This document shows positions 47,115-58,693 of a stretch of 64,000 nucleotides of DNA, one piece after another. The stretch lies in assembly GCA_036250225.1 (NCBI GenBank), contig JAPZLL010000045.1, positions 222,328-286,327 of the forward strand, given 5' to 3'. The DNA is from Cercophora sp. LCS_1 (taxonomy: Eukaryota > Ascomycota > Sordariomycetes > Sordariales > Lasiosphaeriaceae). The notes under the pieces were generated by a model. The model had not been told where the DNA came from and searched no databases. It saw nothing but the letters and a program-made list of their open reading frames with translations. Each line of letters opens with the position of its first letter. Positions within the stretch are counted from its first letter, which is position 1. Position numbers and translations under genes: made by a program.

Positions 47115-49162
47115 ATGGCCATGCCCCGCCCTGATAGTAGTGGGGTAGCTCCCGAACGAGGTGCCGGTGGGGCTTCCAACACCAACGCGCCAGATCATCA
47201 CGTCCGATATGTGCCTGGCCTCGACGATGATGCTGTCATAGCGCCAGCGGTGCCCATCGGTCTTTCACGGAGCGACACGACACGTTCGGTTCCTGTCACC
47301 CCGATCCCGCGACGTCGAACTGGGCGAGCAGCCGCATTTAAACCCATCGAGGACTATGAAGCATTCGAGGATTTTGAGGGGCGTCCAGGGTGGCACCGTA
47401 CGTTTTTTTCCAGTTCCCGCCGTAAAAAATAGATACAAAGAGCTCTCAAAACTAACGGGCACGCTCGAAGCTGGCGCGGAACCCGGTCTCGATCCCAGCA
47501 AACCGGACGGCGGCCATGCCTCAATGCCGACCCTCAGCACCCCGTGTAGGATAACCGTTGTCGATTTCTCTCAGGAAAGTCTTTCAATCCATCACCACGA
47601 TAATGAGACCCTCGGAGACTACCTCGCCCATCCGCAGCCAGAGTGGGCCAAATGCCGCTGGATCAACGTCAATGGTTTGAGTTGGGATGTTATCCAGACT
47701 CTGGGCAAGTATAAGAACCTACATAAACTAGCTATCGAGGACATCATGAATACTAGGAACAGGACAAAAGCAGAATGGCGAGTCTACCTTTCCGCGATTC
47801 TGCGTAGGCATCAGGCTGACTGGACACTCAGGTACCCAACCCACGCCTTTATCGTCTTGACTCTGCAGAAACTTGGCCGCATTGAGGGTGACGACAGCTC
47901 TGATGATGATATCTCCGACTCGGACCTAGACTCGGATACTCTTGGTCGAGTAAGTGATCAGGATGACAGGAGCCCCATTGATCGCGGTATCTTCCTCAAC
48001 AAGCTACGCAAACTGTTTCGGAGCAAAAGCGACAATGAAGTGGTTGACATGAACGATAAAACGCTATCAGACCACTTGGAAGACCAACCACCTAGGACTG
48101 AAGTGGCGGAGCAATATCGCACTTTGCAAACATACCACGCTGCACTAAGCGACCCTCGGACAGTCTTCATGGAGAAACACTCGGCCCTTAGCAGCAAGGG
48201 CCTCGCTGTGGCTTGTGAGCAAGTTTCAATGTTTATTACGCAAGATAACACCATAATCAGCTTTTTTGAGCTGTCGGCTGATGACGTCGAACGCCCCATT
48301 ATTCGTCGTTTACAGATCAGTGATACCATTATTCGCCAGTACGTCCAACTCTCCCTTTAGTGTCCGTTTTTTTTCGCGGGAAAGGCTAACGGGTTTTTCT
48401 GCAGATCGTGCGACGCATCAATGGTAGGTCAGGGCATAATTGACGCCATCATTGACCTGGCCATTCCGGTAACTTCGACCTACGGCGATGTGATTGGCGA
48501 CCTCGAGCTCGACGTGCTAACCAGGCCTAATCTCAACCACACCAAAAGTCTTTACATCGTTATCAGCGAGATAAACAAGATGCTTAGCTTCATCAACCCC
48601 ATTGTCACCGTCATCAATACCCTTCGCGACCACAAGACTGACAACACACGAGACGTAACGGTCCACGAGTTACAGGATCCGGCCACAGGGGTCATCATCA
48701 CGCCGATCACAGACACGTATCTCGGGGACGTTCTAGACCATTGCGTTATGATTACCGAAACACTGAACCAGCACAAGAACTCTGCCGATGGACTCATCGG
48801 GCTGATCTTCAACACCATTTCAGCCTATCAAAACGAATCGATGAAGCAGCTCACCATAGCCACAATCATCTTTCTTCCTCTTACGTTTCTCACGGGCTAC
48901 TTTGGTCAAAACTTCCAACCATTCACTGTTTTGGAACAAGATATCGGATATTTGTAAGTAAGGTACTGGACGTTCCTCTCCCGTTGACGTGCTAACCATC
49001 TCAAGCTGGAAAATCGCCCTCCCGGTTACGGCAGTGGTCACGCTGTTTATGTTCCGAGACGTCATCTATGAGTACGTCAAGGCTATTCTCCAACGCCAAT
49101 ACATCTTGCGCTTGCGGAGGAAGCGTGCCAGAACGCGGAGACGGAATAGAAAGCGTGCTTGA
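47115..49162 (+). CDS. CorA-type divalent cation transporter, GQN variant
   Basis: Exons are 47115-47397, 47441-48338, 48405-48953 and 49006-49162. They total 1887 bp (628 residues), and phase closes at each junction. The first intron (43 bp, GTACGT...CAAAG) is short and is the least certain call. A long, polar, acidic cytosolic N-terminal domain (to about residue 560) ends in the CorA stalk helix. Two C-terminal membrane helices follow: ATIIFLPLTFLTGYFGQNF and ALPVTAVVTLFMFRDVIYE. The selectivity loop reads GQN in place of the classic GMN. The tail is highly basic (RLRRKRARTRRRNRKR). It probably transports Mg2+ or another divalent ion at the plasma or an internal membrane. Confidence 0.85.
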
Positions 49163-49461
49163 AAACAGCCGTTGACGGTCGACTATTCGGATTTGGTGCC
49201 GCTTCTGCGAGAGCTGACCCCCGCATCCCGGGTATAAAATGGTTGATTTTGTGAGCCGAAGTCCACACGTATCGGGAAAACACTGCCGAGCAGATTGGCG
49301 GGGCAACTCATTAATGCCATGCCGTTGACATGCATGCGAGCTTTAGACTAGCATACAAAACCCTCCTTTTCGCCGTACCGTGGCTCTGAGTGAATGCACA
49401 GCGACTGTCCAGAGCAGTTTTTAGAACGACAACATCTGCTGATTCAGACGACGACGCAGCG
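49163..49461. other. short intergenic gap
   Basis: About 300 bp between the transporter stop and the aldehyde dehydrogenase start. Another ATG (49393) in a different frame precedes the chosen start and soon meets a stop. Confidence 0.4.
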
Positions 49462-51032
49462 ATGTCAAGCCACGTTGGTGGCGCGAGCCCGGTACGATGC
49501 GACTCACTGGCAGAGCCGCAACTTTTGTACATTGATGGTACATACCGACCAAGCTCAGATGGCGCGGCATTTCCAGTCAGAAATCCGATGACAGGGAACA
49601 CGATCTACGAATCTGCTTCGGCAACGATTGAGGACTATAACCTGGCCATCGAAAACGCCCATCAAGCGTATCAGTCTTGGTCTAAGACTGGTCCATCGAC
49701 ACGACGGCGCATATTCCTTAAAGCTGCCAATATCATTGAGTCATACATGAACGAGGGCGCCCCGGAGCTGTTAGCCCAAGAGGTTTCCGCGACAAGCTAC
49801 TGGGTGAAGGTCAATCTTCTCGCCACGGCGGGTTTGTTCAGGGAAACGGCTGGGCTGGTCACGCACATCAAGGGCGAAATTGTACCGGCAGACCGTCCGG
49901 GAACAACAATCTTAATCGAGAGGCAAGCAGTTGGCGTCATTTTTGCGATCTCTCCATGGAACGCTCCTGTGTGTTCACTCCTGATGACTGAAGTCCAGAT
50001 GCTGATACCGCTAAACAGGTCAACTTGACAGCGCGGGCGGTAGCTTGCCCACTCATTTGCGGAAATACGGTTGTCCTGAAGCCTTCCGAGTTCAGCCCTA
50101 AAAGCCAAAATCTGGTCATCAAGGCTTTGACTGCGGCAGGCCTACCCCCTGGGTGCCTTAACTTTCTTCCGACTAGCCCCGAGAGGACCCCACAGGTCAC
50201 AGAGTTTGCTGTCAAGCATAGAAAAGTTCTGCGGGTCAACTTCACGGGAAGCGACAGAGTTGGGAAGATAATCGCTGGCTGGGCTGCCACTTGTCTGAAG
50301 CAGTGTGTTCTCGAATTGGGTGGGAAAGCGCCTGTTCTTGTCCTCGACGACGCTGATATCGATGATGCGGTGGAGGCGGTAGTGTTCGGTGCTCTTTCCA
50401 ACAGCGGTCAAATCTGCATGTCAACAGAGCGGGTGCTTCTGCACAAATCGATCGCTGGGGTCTTCAAAGACAAGTTGTTGGGCAAAGTGAGGAGCCTGAA
50501 ATCTGGCAACCATCTCGAAGATCGTGACGTCTCCATTTCAGGCCTCTTTACTCCCGCCTCGGCTACTCGGGTTGTGGGCTTGATCAAGGATGCCGTGGAA
50601 GGGGGCGCGACGTTATTGGCTGGCAACCTTCAAATCACTGGTCCCAACAAAACGATCGTGACACCCCACATTCTAGAAGGTGTCGGCGCAAACATGGACA
50701 TCGCACATAAGGAGTCGTTCGGCCCTATCATGGTGCTTTCGGAATTCGAGACGGACGAAGAGGCGATTGCCTTGGCCAACAGCAGCGACTTCTCGCTATG
50801 CGCCAGCGTGTTTTCGAAAAACGCCATGAGAGCGCTCGACGTTGCAAAGGAAATAAGGACGGGCAGTTGCCATGTAAATGGCCCGACTGTTTACGTGGAG
50901 GCTACTTTGCCCAACGGTGGAACGGGCGGGAGCAGTGGCTATGGGCGCTTTGGAGGCATGGCCGGGGTCGAAGAATTCACAGAGAGAAAGATCATCACAC
51001 TGGCGAAACCAGGGATGAGGTTTCCTTTCTGA
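49462..51032 (+). CDS. NAD(P)-dependent aldehyde dehydrogenase (salicylaldehyde/vanillin-type)
   Basis: Exons are 49462-49968 and 50019-51032 (506 residues). The intron (GTGTGT...AACAG) keeps phase through SPWNAP|VNLTARA. Hallmarks of the family are SPWNAP (oxyanion Asn), GNTVVLKPSE (cofactor binding), VNFTGSDRVGK, LELGGKAP (general-base Glu) and NSGQICMS (catalytic Cys), and ESFGPIM near the end. The upstream frame is open but starts with non-ATG codons, so the first ATG (MSSHVGG) is used. The pattern near the active site resembles aromatic aldehyde dehydrogenases of the vanillin/salicylaldehyde group, so a role in breaking down lignin-type aldehydes is plausible but not shown. Confidence 0.92.
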
Positions 51033-52261
51033 ACAAGAACAATCAAGGTTACGCCTCGCGCCTCGTCTTCTCTTCACGGGCCTTAACGAGCCCATTGCCA
51101 TCACACAACGTAGCCGTAGAAGAATTATCACGGCAACGCGCCCAGTCTTGTCAGTCGCCAGGTTTCTGTTCAGGCACTATTATATCTCATTCAACGCCAG
51201 GCGGGTTAGATTGGAGCCCCAACACAGTATGCCAAGCCAGCCTGAACTCTTACCGCAGCCGTTCCGGGGGATGGCTGTTGCAAGATCAATACACGTCTCT
51301 TGGTGGTATGCCATTGACGTACACAACTGTCCCCGGGGCATATACTTGGTTCTAAATACATTGACGACGCCCGCCTTTCCAAGCACTACCTCGTTTTATC
51401 TTGTCTCATCCTATCCCTTTTCATCTCATTGCGACTCCCATCCATCAAGTGTCTTACATTTTGTCCCGGAATGCCATCACACCTCACCAGATCATCAATT
51501 CCAGGACAACATTACGACTTCTAGAATCAGCGGTTCGAGTCCGGTTTTGGCAGGGGCTGGGATGACCCCGACCAGTCTTTATTATGGATTCAAGATGGGG
51601 GTTCAAATGGATGCTCGGTTGCTAGGCACAGTCGCCCCGCCGACATGGTTTCAGCCGCCAGCGTCCCGAGGAGTATCATAGGACAAATCTTCCGAGCTCA
51701 ATTAGCGAGGGGAAATGCGAAAAAAAAAGTGGCCGGGATCATTACGCCGCAACCTGGTTTCTCCACCTTGGTTACGTCGATTCTGCGTAAAGGTGCCGTC
51801 ACCTTACCATTCGCTGAGGACACATTCTGCATATCGGAGAAGCCGCGCGTGATATTCTACCAACGGGAAACGGAACCCGACCTTCAAGAGCAATCATATG
51901 ACAACGTTGGATGCTTTCACTTAAAGCAACGTAAAAATAATCTCGGTGGTCCAATCATGGGTCGCTTTCCCACACCAGCCGCCTTTACCGTCGACCTTCC
52001 CGCAGAGGGACTAGGGAATACGAGACATCAATACCATCGAGGTAACAGTCGATTGGCTCGCATTGCTGATAGATTCCTGGCCACAAGCTGTTACGCGGCA
52101 ATCTCCCCGGTGCCACGGTTGCCGTGGGAATTCGTATTTAAACTATCGGACCCAGACCTCTTCGAAGCGATGCTTTCCTACATACTTCGTTGCCCATCGT
52201 CATCGAGATTCACGCTTTTCAGGTCGCCCGTCATTGAAGTACGCTTGTTTATTCATTTACA
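51033..52261. other. 1.2 kb intergenic, nothing recognised
   Basis: Two longer frames on the plus strand (near 51148-51681 and 51645-52286) have no family features and irregular codon use. I regard them as chance. A promoter for the next gene must be near 52150-52261. Confidence 0.45.
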
Positions 52262-53090
52262 ATGGTTCGACGTTCACCCCTCATAGCCGCGGTGCTCGCG
52301 CACGCCCCGATCGTGTTGGGCGCCCTGCAAAACTGCGGCAGGTCGCAGTACGACCCGTCGCAGGTAAGATAGGCGCAGCGTTCCCTTATCACGGGGAGGG
52401 GACAGCCACTATGAATGCACGCTGACTGAATGCCTCCAGTATGTCTGCTGGGAGAACTACTTTCTCTGTCCCGTCACGGCTGGCGAGCCCCTGTCATGGT
52501 GCTCTGGGGCCTGCTACAGCAAATACATGTACACATGCGCCAACAAAGTCTTGACACTGCTACCTGCGGTCAGCGCGGGGACTGCATTCCAGCTGATTGC
52601 CTCGAACCCCACCCTGCCCATCCACGGCCAACCCATCACAGCCGGCGGCCTGCATTGGAACATTGGTGGCACGACGAGCAGCTACTGCCCGACTCAGGTT
52701 GGTTCCGCTTGCCCCCCGGGGAATATCACGACGATGGTCGCCACCGAGGGGCGGGTGTCGATGAACGTCATGGTCCCGGGTGGACAGCAAGCCTATCTCG
52801 ACCCATACTGGAACATGGGATACACGCAAGCCCACTCGGCATATATCCCACCCGGAAGCATCACCACGGGCTTCGGGGCCTACGAGGGCGGTGGATTTGT
52901 CAACTTGAACGGTAACGGATGGGGGTGGGTTGCGTGCCCACCTCGCGCGTCAGGTGGAGGTGGACCTCAATGGAATTTGGTGGCGAGGAACTCGACCAAT
53001 GCAGAGACGCTGTCAAGCTGCACGCCTATCAATCTCAAGATAGAGGTTGTGGGGAGTGGAAGCAGCTTTGGGGCGTGGCAGTATACATGA
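52262..53090 (+). CDS. secreted CBM52-like / IgE-binding-protein-like wall protein
   Basis: Exons are 52262-52363 and 52440-53090 (250 residues). The intron has GTAAGA and CTCCAG ends, phase 0. A signal peptide (MVRRSPLIAAVLAHAPIVLG) is followed by a Cys-rich module NCGRSQYDPSQYVCWENYFLCP...WCSGACYSKYMYTC, which resembles the beta-glucan-binding CBM52 module. A Gly/Pro/Asn-rich domain (LHWNIGGTTSSYCPTQVGSACPPGN) follows, like the fungal family named after an Aspergillus IgE-binding protein. No catalytic site is visible. It is probably extracellular or wall-bound. The family name comes from memory of related annotations. Confidence 0.8.
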
Positions 53091-53814
53091 TCCGTGTTTG
53101 AGGGTGATTGCTGTTTCAGACAATCAATTCAACAGGGTTGTTGTTTTTCCTTGCTGTGTTGGTTCAAGATGCCGAGCTTCAGTAAGGGATATCGTTTTAC
53201 ATACGACGTGATGTTGTCAAAACGTGCTTCTGAGTAAGGCGGTTAATGATAATCTAGGCGGAGAGACTTGAGCCCCGGAGATTGTTTCAACGATGTGCTG
53301 CATGGCACCGTTGGGGGAAATAGTAATTCCCTGAGCGTGCCGTCTCGGCGTTCATTCGGCGTGCATGCCGAGAGCATCCCCTTCACAGACGGCTTAGCTA
53401 ACGCTGGGTGGGATTGTGAGACACATGCAGCGAGGAGCCAATAATAGGGCGTCCCTTCAGCAGCAAACCTGGTGCTGTAAGGCTTTAATGTTGAACCGGG
53501 TTTTCCCGCTCGTCGAGAAGGCGTATGCAGCAAGGTGCTGACTGAGCGGGCTGGCAACAGAAGCATCTCGCTTTAGGTGTTGACTTTTGCGGACATGGAA
53601 CTGTATGCTGCCACGCTCCCTGCCGCGGTGATTACACATCAGGTAAAAATGTTGGCTTCTTCAATGTACGATGCCAGCAAAGGGGACTGAGATAAATATC
53701 TCAACCGCCTCATGGATATATCAACCTCGAAACAACCAAGCCCAACTTAATTACCTTTTGTATGTCAACCCACATCTCGAACATTGAAACCTCTCCAACC
53801 CAGTTGCGGTCACC
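53091..53814. other. intergenic, nothing recognised
   Basis: The gap holds the 3' flank of the CBM52-like gene and the promoter of the reductase gene. No RNA gene or repeat was seen. Confidence 0.45.
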
Positions 53815-54910
53815 ATGACGACAATGAAAGAGCTCCTCGTCCACGGCATCCCCAAGCTCACCGGACACATCCACCAAGTCCCCATCCCGTATGTTTTCCA
53901 CCACTTGTGCGGTCACTTCTAACATCAACAGAACCCCCGGCCCAGGCGAAGTCCTGATCAAAGTAATCGCCGCAGGCCTCAACCCCAAAGACTGGAAATT
54001 CACCGAATCCCGCCCCGCCTCCTCAGCGCTCAACATAGGCGACGACATTGCCGGCATCATCCACGCTGTAGGCCCCGACGTCTACGAGTACCACCCAGGT
54101 GACCGCGTCGCCGCCTTTCACCGCATGGCTGAGCCCCATGGTGCCTACGCCGAGTTCGCCATTGCCCCGGTCACCACGACTTTCTTGCTGCCGCCTAACA
54201 TATCGTTTGAATCTGGCGCCGGGCTGCCACTCTCGGCGATGACGGCCGCCATTGCGCTGTACCAGGCTCTCAAGTTGCCGTTGCCGACGGCGGAGGGGAA
54301 GAAGGTGCCGGTGTTGATATATGGAGGTGCTACAGCTGTGGGAGCGTTTGCGTTACAGTTGGCGAAGCTGAGTGGGCTTGGGCCAATCGTGACAGTTGCT
54401 GGGAAGGGGAGGGAGTTTGTTGAGGGGTTGGGGGCTGCGGATGCGATTGTGGATTATAGGGAGGGCGATGTGGTGGGGAAGGTGTTGGGGGCTTTTGGTG
54501 GAGCTGGAGCCAAGGTGGTTCTGGATGCTGTTTCGGGAGGAGGGAGCTGGAAGATCGTGAGTGAGATCTTGGAGAGGTCTGGGGGTGGGGAGGTCAACAT
54601 GCTGGACCCCCCCGAGGGAGAGTGGACTTGGCCGGAGATTGTGAGGCATGGGAGGACGTTTGTGGCGAGTGCGTACTATAAGGGGCATACGGATATCAGC
54701 GAGGAACAGGCTAAGAAAGATGGGGACTTTGCGTTTTGGTTTTATAGGTACTTGTCGTTGTTATTGGCCAGGGGTGATTTCAAGCCGCATCCCGTTGAGG
54801 TGTTGGATGGGGGACTGGAGGGTGTCGTGGGTGGGATTCAAGCGTTGCTTGACGGGAAGGTTTCGGCAAAGAAGCTCGTAGTGAGGATTTCGGACACGCC
54901 TGGGCTGTGA
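53815..54910 (+). CDS. medium-chain dehydrogenase/reductase, ToxD/LovC-like enoyl reductase type
   Basis: Exons are 53815-53888 and 53932-54910 (350 residues). The 43 bp intron (GTATGT...CAACAG) is supported by phase (PIP|TPGPGEV). The N-terminal GroES-like fold shows GPGEVLIKVIAAGLNPKDWK and GDDIAGIIHAVGPDV. The cofactor domain has VPVLIYGGATAVGAFALQLAKL as its nucleotide-binding turn. Zinc ligands of classic alcohol dehydrogenases are absent, which places it with the zinc-free quinone/enoyl reductases. Members act as stand-alone enoyl reductases with polyketide synthases or on other unsaturated carbonyls. No PKS lies in the window, so the substrate is open. From about 54290 codon use shifts to G-rich third positions. 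Confidence 0.9.
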
Positions 54911-56664
54911 TTGGGCCGCTTGTTGGGTGGACTGCAAAAGTGAGTTGTCTCGGATGAGAGACGCTATAGTATTCATTATGCCAGGTATTTTCAATGCTTA
55001 GCTTTCCTGGTACCACTCTCTAGGTAGGCAAGCTACTCCGGGACAAGCCGGCAAGTCAGTAAGAATCAACCGTTTCCATCAAACTGTTCGGTTCTCGTGT
55101 CGCGAATCCTTGGCCATCTTGCACCGCGAACCTGCCCGTTGTAGTGCAGTTAATGTCCGTTGTGCTGAGTTCTCAGGTTGCCAGTATTAGAGCCCACAAA
55201 ATAGAGGCTCAATCAACTGCATACCTTACTTCGTGGATTGCGACGCCCAGGAGTGGCATCATTGAGCCATAAGTTGATTGCCTATTTCGGCCGGAGCATA
55301 AACTAAGACCGGGATCCGTCGCGTAGGCAGGCCCCCGTGAGCAGATACCAAGTCCCCGGAATACGTAACCCAGTCGTGAACTGTAGCCCGCCATCCCATA
55401 TGCCCGAGAGTCTGGCTGGGTATGGTAAGCAATCTCCCCTCATCTTGCCCTACCCCAAGCTGTAATGGTACTCGGAGAACGGCGCCGTACCACGGTGGTT
55501 CCGGTGCACATCCCAAAGCCTAACGCTACCTTCTGCACCTTGAAATTGAAATCGGATTTGGAGACGTTGACGATGGACCCAGGTTCAGGAGCAAGAAGTC
55601 GTCTTCGTCCAAGACTTGTAGTAGGCAGACAGTGAGCTCCGGCTTTTTTTTTCTACCCAAACCCTCCCACAATGTCGATCGCACTTGACGTTTGGAGGTA
55701 ATTAAATGGCGTTGCGCGATATTTGCCTTATACAAGACTACTCTTCCCCGTTCCTGGTCTGGTCAAGCGAGCGGGCATGACACCGGGACAGAGACAACAC
55801 CGTTGTAAAGACACCCTGTCTAGTCCAGCAGAGCAATTATGCGGGATATTGACCGCTCGCCTGGATGCGCCGCGGGGCCAATCGATCTCACGATCATCTC
55901 CCAGAAACCCACTGCAGTGTTTCAGCCGGCCTGAATACCGGGCGCGGGACGAGTTTAGCCTGTGCACGCCACCGTGGACAATTTTTGCCATTTGTTGCCC
56001 ATTTGGCCCTGAAGAGCCGAAATGCGTGCGTGTGCAGCACGACATCAAAGAAACCGCATAGCCATGCCGTCGAGCCGCAATCCGAACGTCGTTCGTCGTG
56101 CCCCGTCCAACCAGGCCGGAGAGGGGGGAGAACCGATGAACTTTTCGTGCGCGTACGTACGTGTTGCTGTCATCCCCAAGCTAACATACAGGCGAAATGA
56201 AAAAAGAAATGCCAGGATCGGCTGCAAAATTGCGACCTGGACTTAGGCGCCCCAGTCAGCAGCGGTGCCGTAGGGCTCTAGGTGGCGCCTTCCATTCTTG
56301 ATGCGACACCACGGAAGCCTGAGCTTGGCATCTCTGCACGCATCCCATCCTCCGCGTTCCGGTGGGTTGGTGCTCTCCACGAGGCGGCTTAGTATTAAAC
56401 CCGGCACGGCCATGCCGTCTCTCCGCGCCGGCGCCCCACGGGATCCTGTCGTCTGCGCTGGTCCCGTCCAGATTTCGGTCCACGATGTGGAGGATACGAG
56501 CTGCTTATGGCGCGATGGAGCTCGCTTCGAGGTCGAGAGCTGGGGATTCGGGGGGTTATATCTGGGGTGCATCCCGAGCCCATCGCTCCTCGTCCCAGTC
56601 GACCACTTGAAGTCACGCGAAGCCGAAGACAACGTCCCTGAGCCCGGCCCGAGCATACTGCGCC
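54911..56664. other. 1.75 kb intergenic, nothing recognised
   Basis: No frame shows family motifs. Several short frames overlap on both strands near 56240-56660, immediately before the oxidase start, and look like chance. CCGG-rich sequence near 56400-56470 lies in the oxidase promoter. Confidence 0.45.
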
Positions 56665-58208
56665 ATGAGGATCCAGTCCGCCGCCCTAATCGCCTCGGCG
56701 ACTCTTGCCGCTGCCAACCCCCAGGGGCTCCAGAAGCGTGCGGCCATCGACGACTGCTTGAAGGCGGCCAATGTCCCCGTTGACGCCCAGGGGTCCCAGG
56801 AGTGGAGGAACGATGTGAATGCCTTCAACCAGCGGCTCCCTTACACCCCGGCTGCCATTGCCGTCCCCACTACCGCGGCCCACGTTGCAGCGGCCGTGTC
56901 GTGCGGTGCCAAGGTTGGCGTCAAGGTCAGCGCCAAGTCTGGCGGGCACAGTTATGCTTCGTTCGGTCTTGGAGGCGAGAATGGGCATCTTGTGGTACAG
57001 CTGGATCGCATGAATGCCGTTAGTGTCGACTCATCGACCCAGATCGCAACTGTCCAGGCTGGTGCCCGCCTGGGCCATGTTGCTACTCTTCTATACCGCA
57101 ATGGACGAAGAGCCTTCAGCCACGGCACCTGCCCTGGGTATGTCTTTATCCTCGCGCATAACAGCAGCTCACTGACACTTGTGACAGCGTTGGTGTTGCC
57201 GGTCACTCCCTTCATGGTGGATTCGGCTTCAGCTCCCACACCCACGGTTTGGCCGTAGACTGGATTGCCGGCGCTACTGTCGTTCTTGCCAACGGGACAA
57301 TCGTCCAGACATCCGAGACACAAAACCCCGACCTTTTCTGGGGTCTGCGAGGCTCTGGTAGTAATTTTGGCATCGTCACAGAGTTCAAGTTCAGGACTTT
57401 CGAGGCACCCTCGCAGGTTACAGCCTATCAGATCAACCTCCCGTGGAACAGCGCGCAGCAGATCGTCTCAGGATGGGGCGCTATCCAGGACTGGCTAGCA
57501 TCTGGCGGCCAGCCCAAGGAGATGAACATGCGTGTCTTTGGCAGCGGCTCGCAGACTCAACTCCAGGGTCTCTACCACGGCAACTCCAATAACCTTCGTA
57601 CTGCTATCCAGCCATTGCTGAGCAAGATCGGCGCATCTCTGTCCAATGCTCAGCAGTACGACTGGATGGGCGCTTTCACCTACTACACCTATGGCTCAGC
57701 AAACGCGGTGGACGTCACGCACCCGTACAACATGGTCGAGACATTCTACTCCAAGAGTCTTGTTACCACGGCCCTGCCCAACGCCGCTCTCCAGGCCATT
57801 GCAAACTACTGGGTCAACACAGCCAAGCGAAACAACCGCGACTGGTTCATCATCATCGACATGTATGGTGGCAAGAACTCGGCCATCACCAAGCCCTCAA
57901 ACTCGTCGTCGTATCCGTTCCGTGACCCCAATCAGTTGTTTCTCTACGAGTTTTATGACCGGGTTCGCTCTGGGTCTTACCCTTCCAACGGCTTCAGCTT
58001 CCTCGACGGTTGGATCAAGACCTTTACCGATAACCTCCAGGAGTCTCAATGGGGCATGTACATCAACTATGCCGACCCTCAACTCAGCCGTGCTGAGGCT
58101 CAGAAGGTCTATTATCGCCAGAACCTACCCAAGCTGCAGCAACTCAAGGCCGACTTGGATCCCACCGAGGTCTTTTACTACCCGCAAGCCGTCTCGCCAG
58201 CTAAGTAA
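56665..58208 (+). CDS. secreted FAD-linked oxidase with bicovalent flavin site (AA7-like)
   Basis: Exons are 56665-57137 and 57188-58208 (497 residues). The intron has GTATGT and GTGACAG ends. A signal peptide (MRIQSAALIASATLAAA) is followed by a Kex2-like LQKR at residues 22-25. The PCMH/FAD domain carries SGGHSY (H95) and SHGTCPG (C156), the two residues that attach FAD at both positions in glucooligosaccharide and chito-oligosaccharide oxidases. A GVAGHSLHGGFGFSSHTHGLAVD stretch follows. The C-terminal BBE region (residues about 465-490) ends YYRQNLPKLQQLKADLDPTEVFYYPQ. It probably oxidises oligosaccharides outside the cell and yields hydrogen peroxide; the exact sugar is unknown. Confidence 0.92.
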
Positions 58209-58693
58209 GGAGTAGCTGTGTTGCGGATTATACCATAGCATCAGGTTGAAGAAAAATAGATACGGCTAGAAATAGATAACATGGGTTACCAATGTTGAAA
58301 TATTGACAAAAGACACTAAAAGGAGCCGGTACGGCTAACTAGCTGCCCCGGTTTCCCTCGGCCGGGTATTTTGAGGCAGGCGTTGCTTTTTTTCTTTTTC
58401 TTTTTCTTTTTTTTTGGGGGGGGGGGGGAATGCAACAGGATTCTATCTTAAACCCGCTGCTTTGGTGCCAAAGGCCTTGAAGGTAGAAGGGTAGTCCAGC
58501 AAAGATCACGGTGCTCCGACGTCCATACATACCAAATCTATATGAAGTCGCTCCTCATCCGTGCTTTGTCAGCTAGGTAGGCATAGATTAGACCTCGGCC
58601 GGTGTTACGTTTCATTCAGGCCATCACAGGTGATCATCATTGACCCATCCGCCTTCTATCTCGAGTCTACTTCGGCTTGCACAACCTAGTAAA
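58209..58693. other. intergenic, with T/G homopolymer tract
   Basis: A pyrimidine tract (58385-58415) leads directly into a G13 run (58416-58428), like the tract at 8017-8042. No gene was found. Confidence 0.5.
58385..58428. repeat. CT5-type pyrimidine run followed by G13
   Basis: Repeated CTTTTT units are followed by T11 and thirteen G. It is a likely site of length polymorphism or assembly error, and the G run could form a quadruplex. Confidence 0.9.

Noticed and set aside
51148..52286. Plus-strand frames of 177 and 213 residues between the aldehyde dehydrogenase and the CBM52-like gene
   Set aside because: Composition and codon use look random, they overlap each other, and no signal peptide, domain or intron structure supports them.
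56243..56783. Overlapping frames just upstream of the AA7-like oxidase
   Set aside because: The plus-strand frame runs into the oxidase coding start in another frame, and no family signal is present. Best read as promoter and leader.
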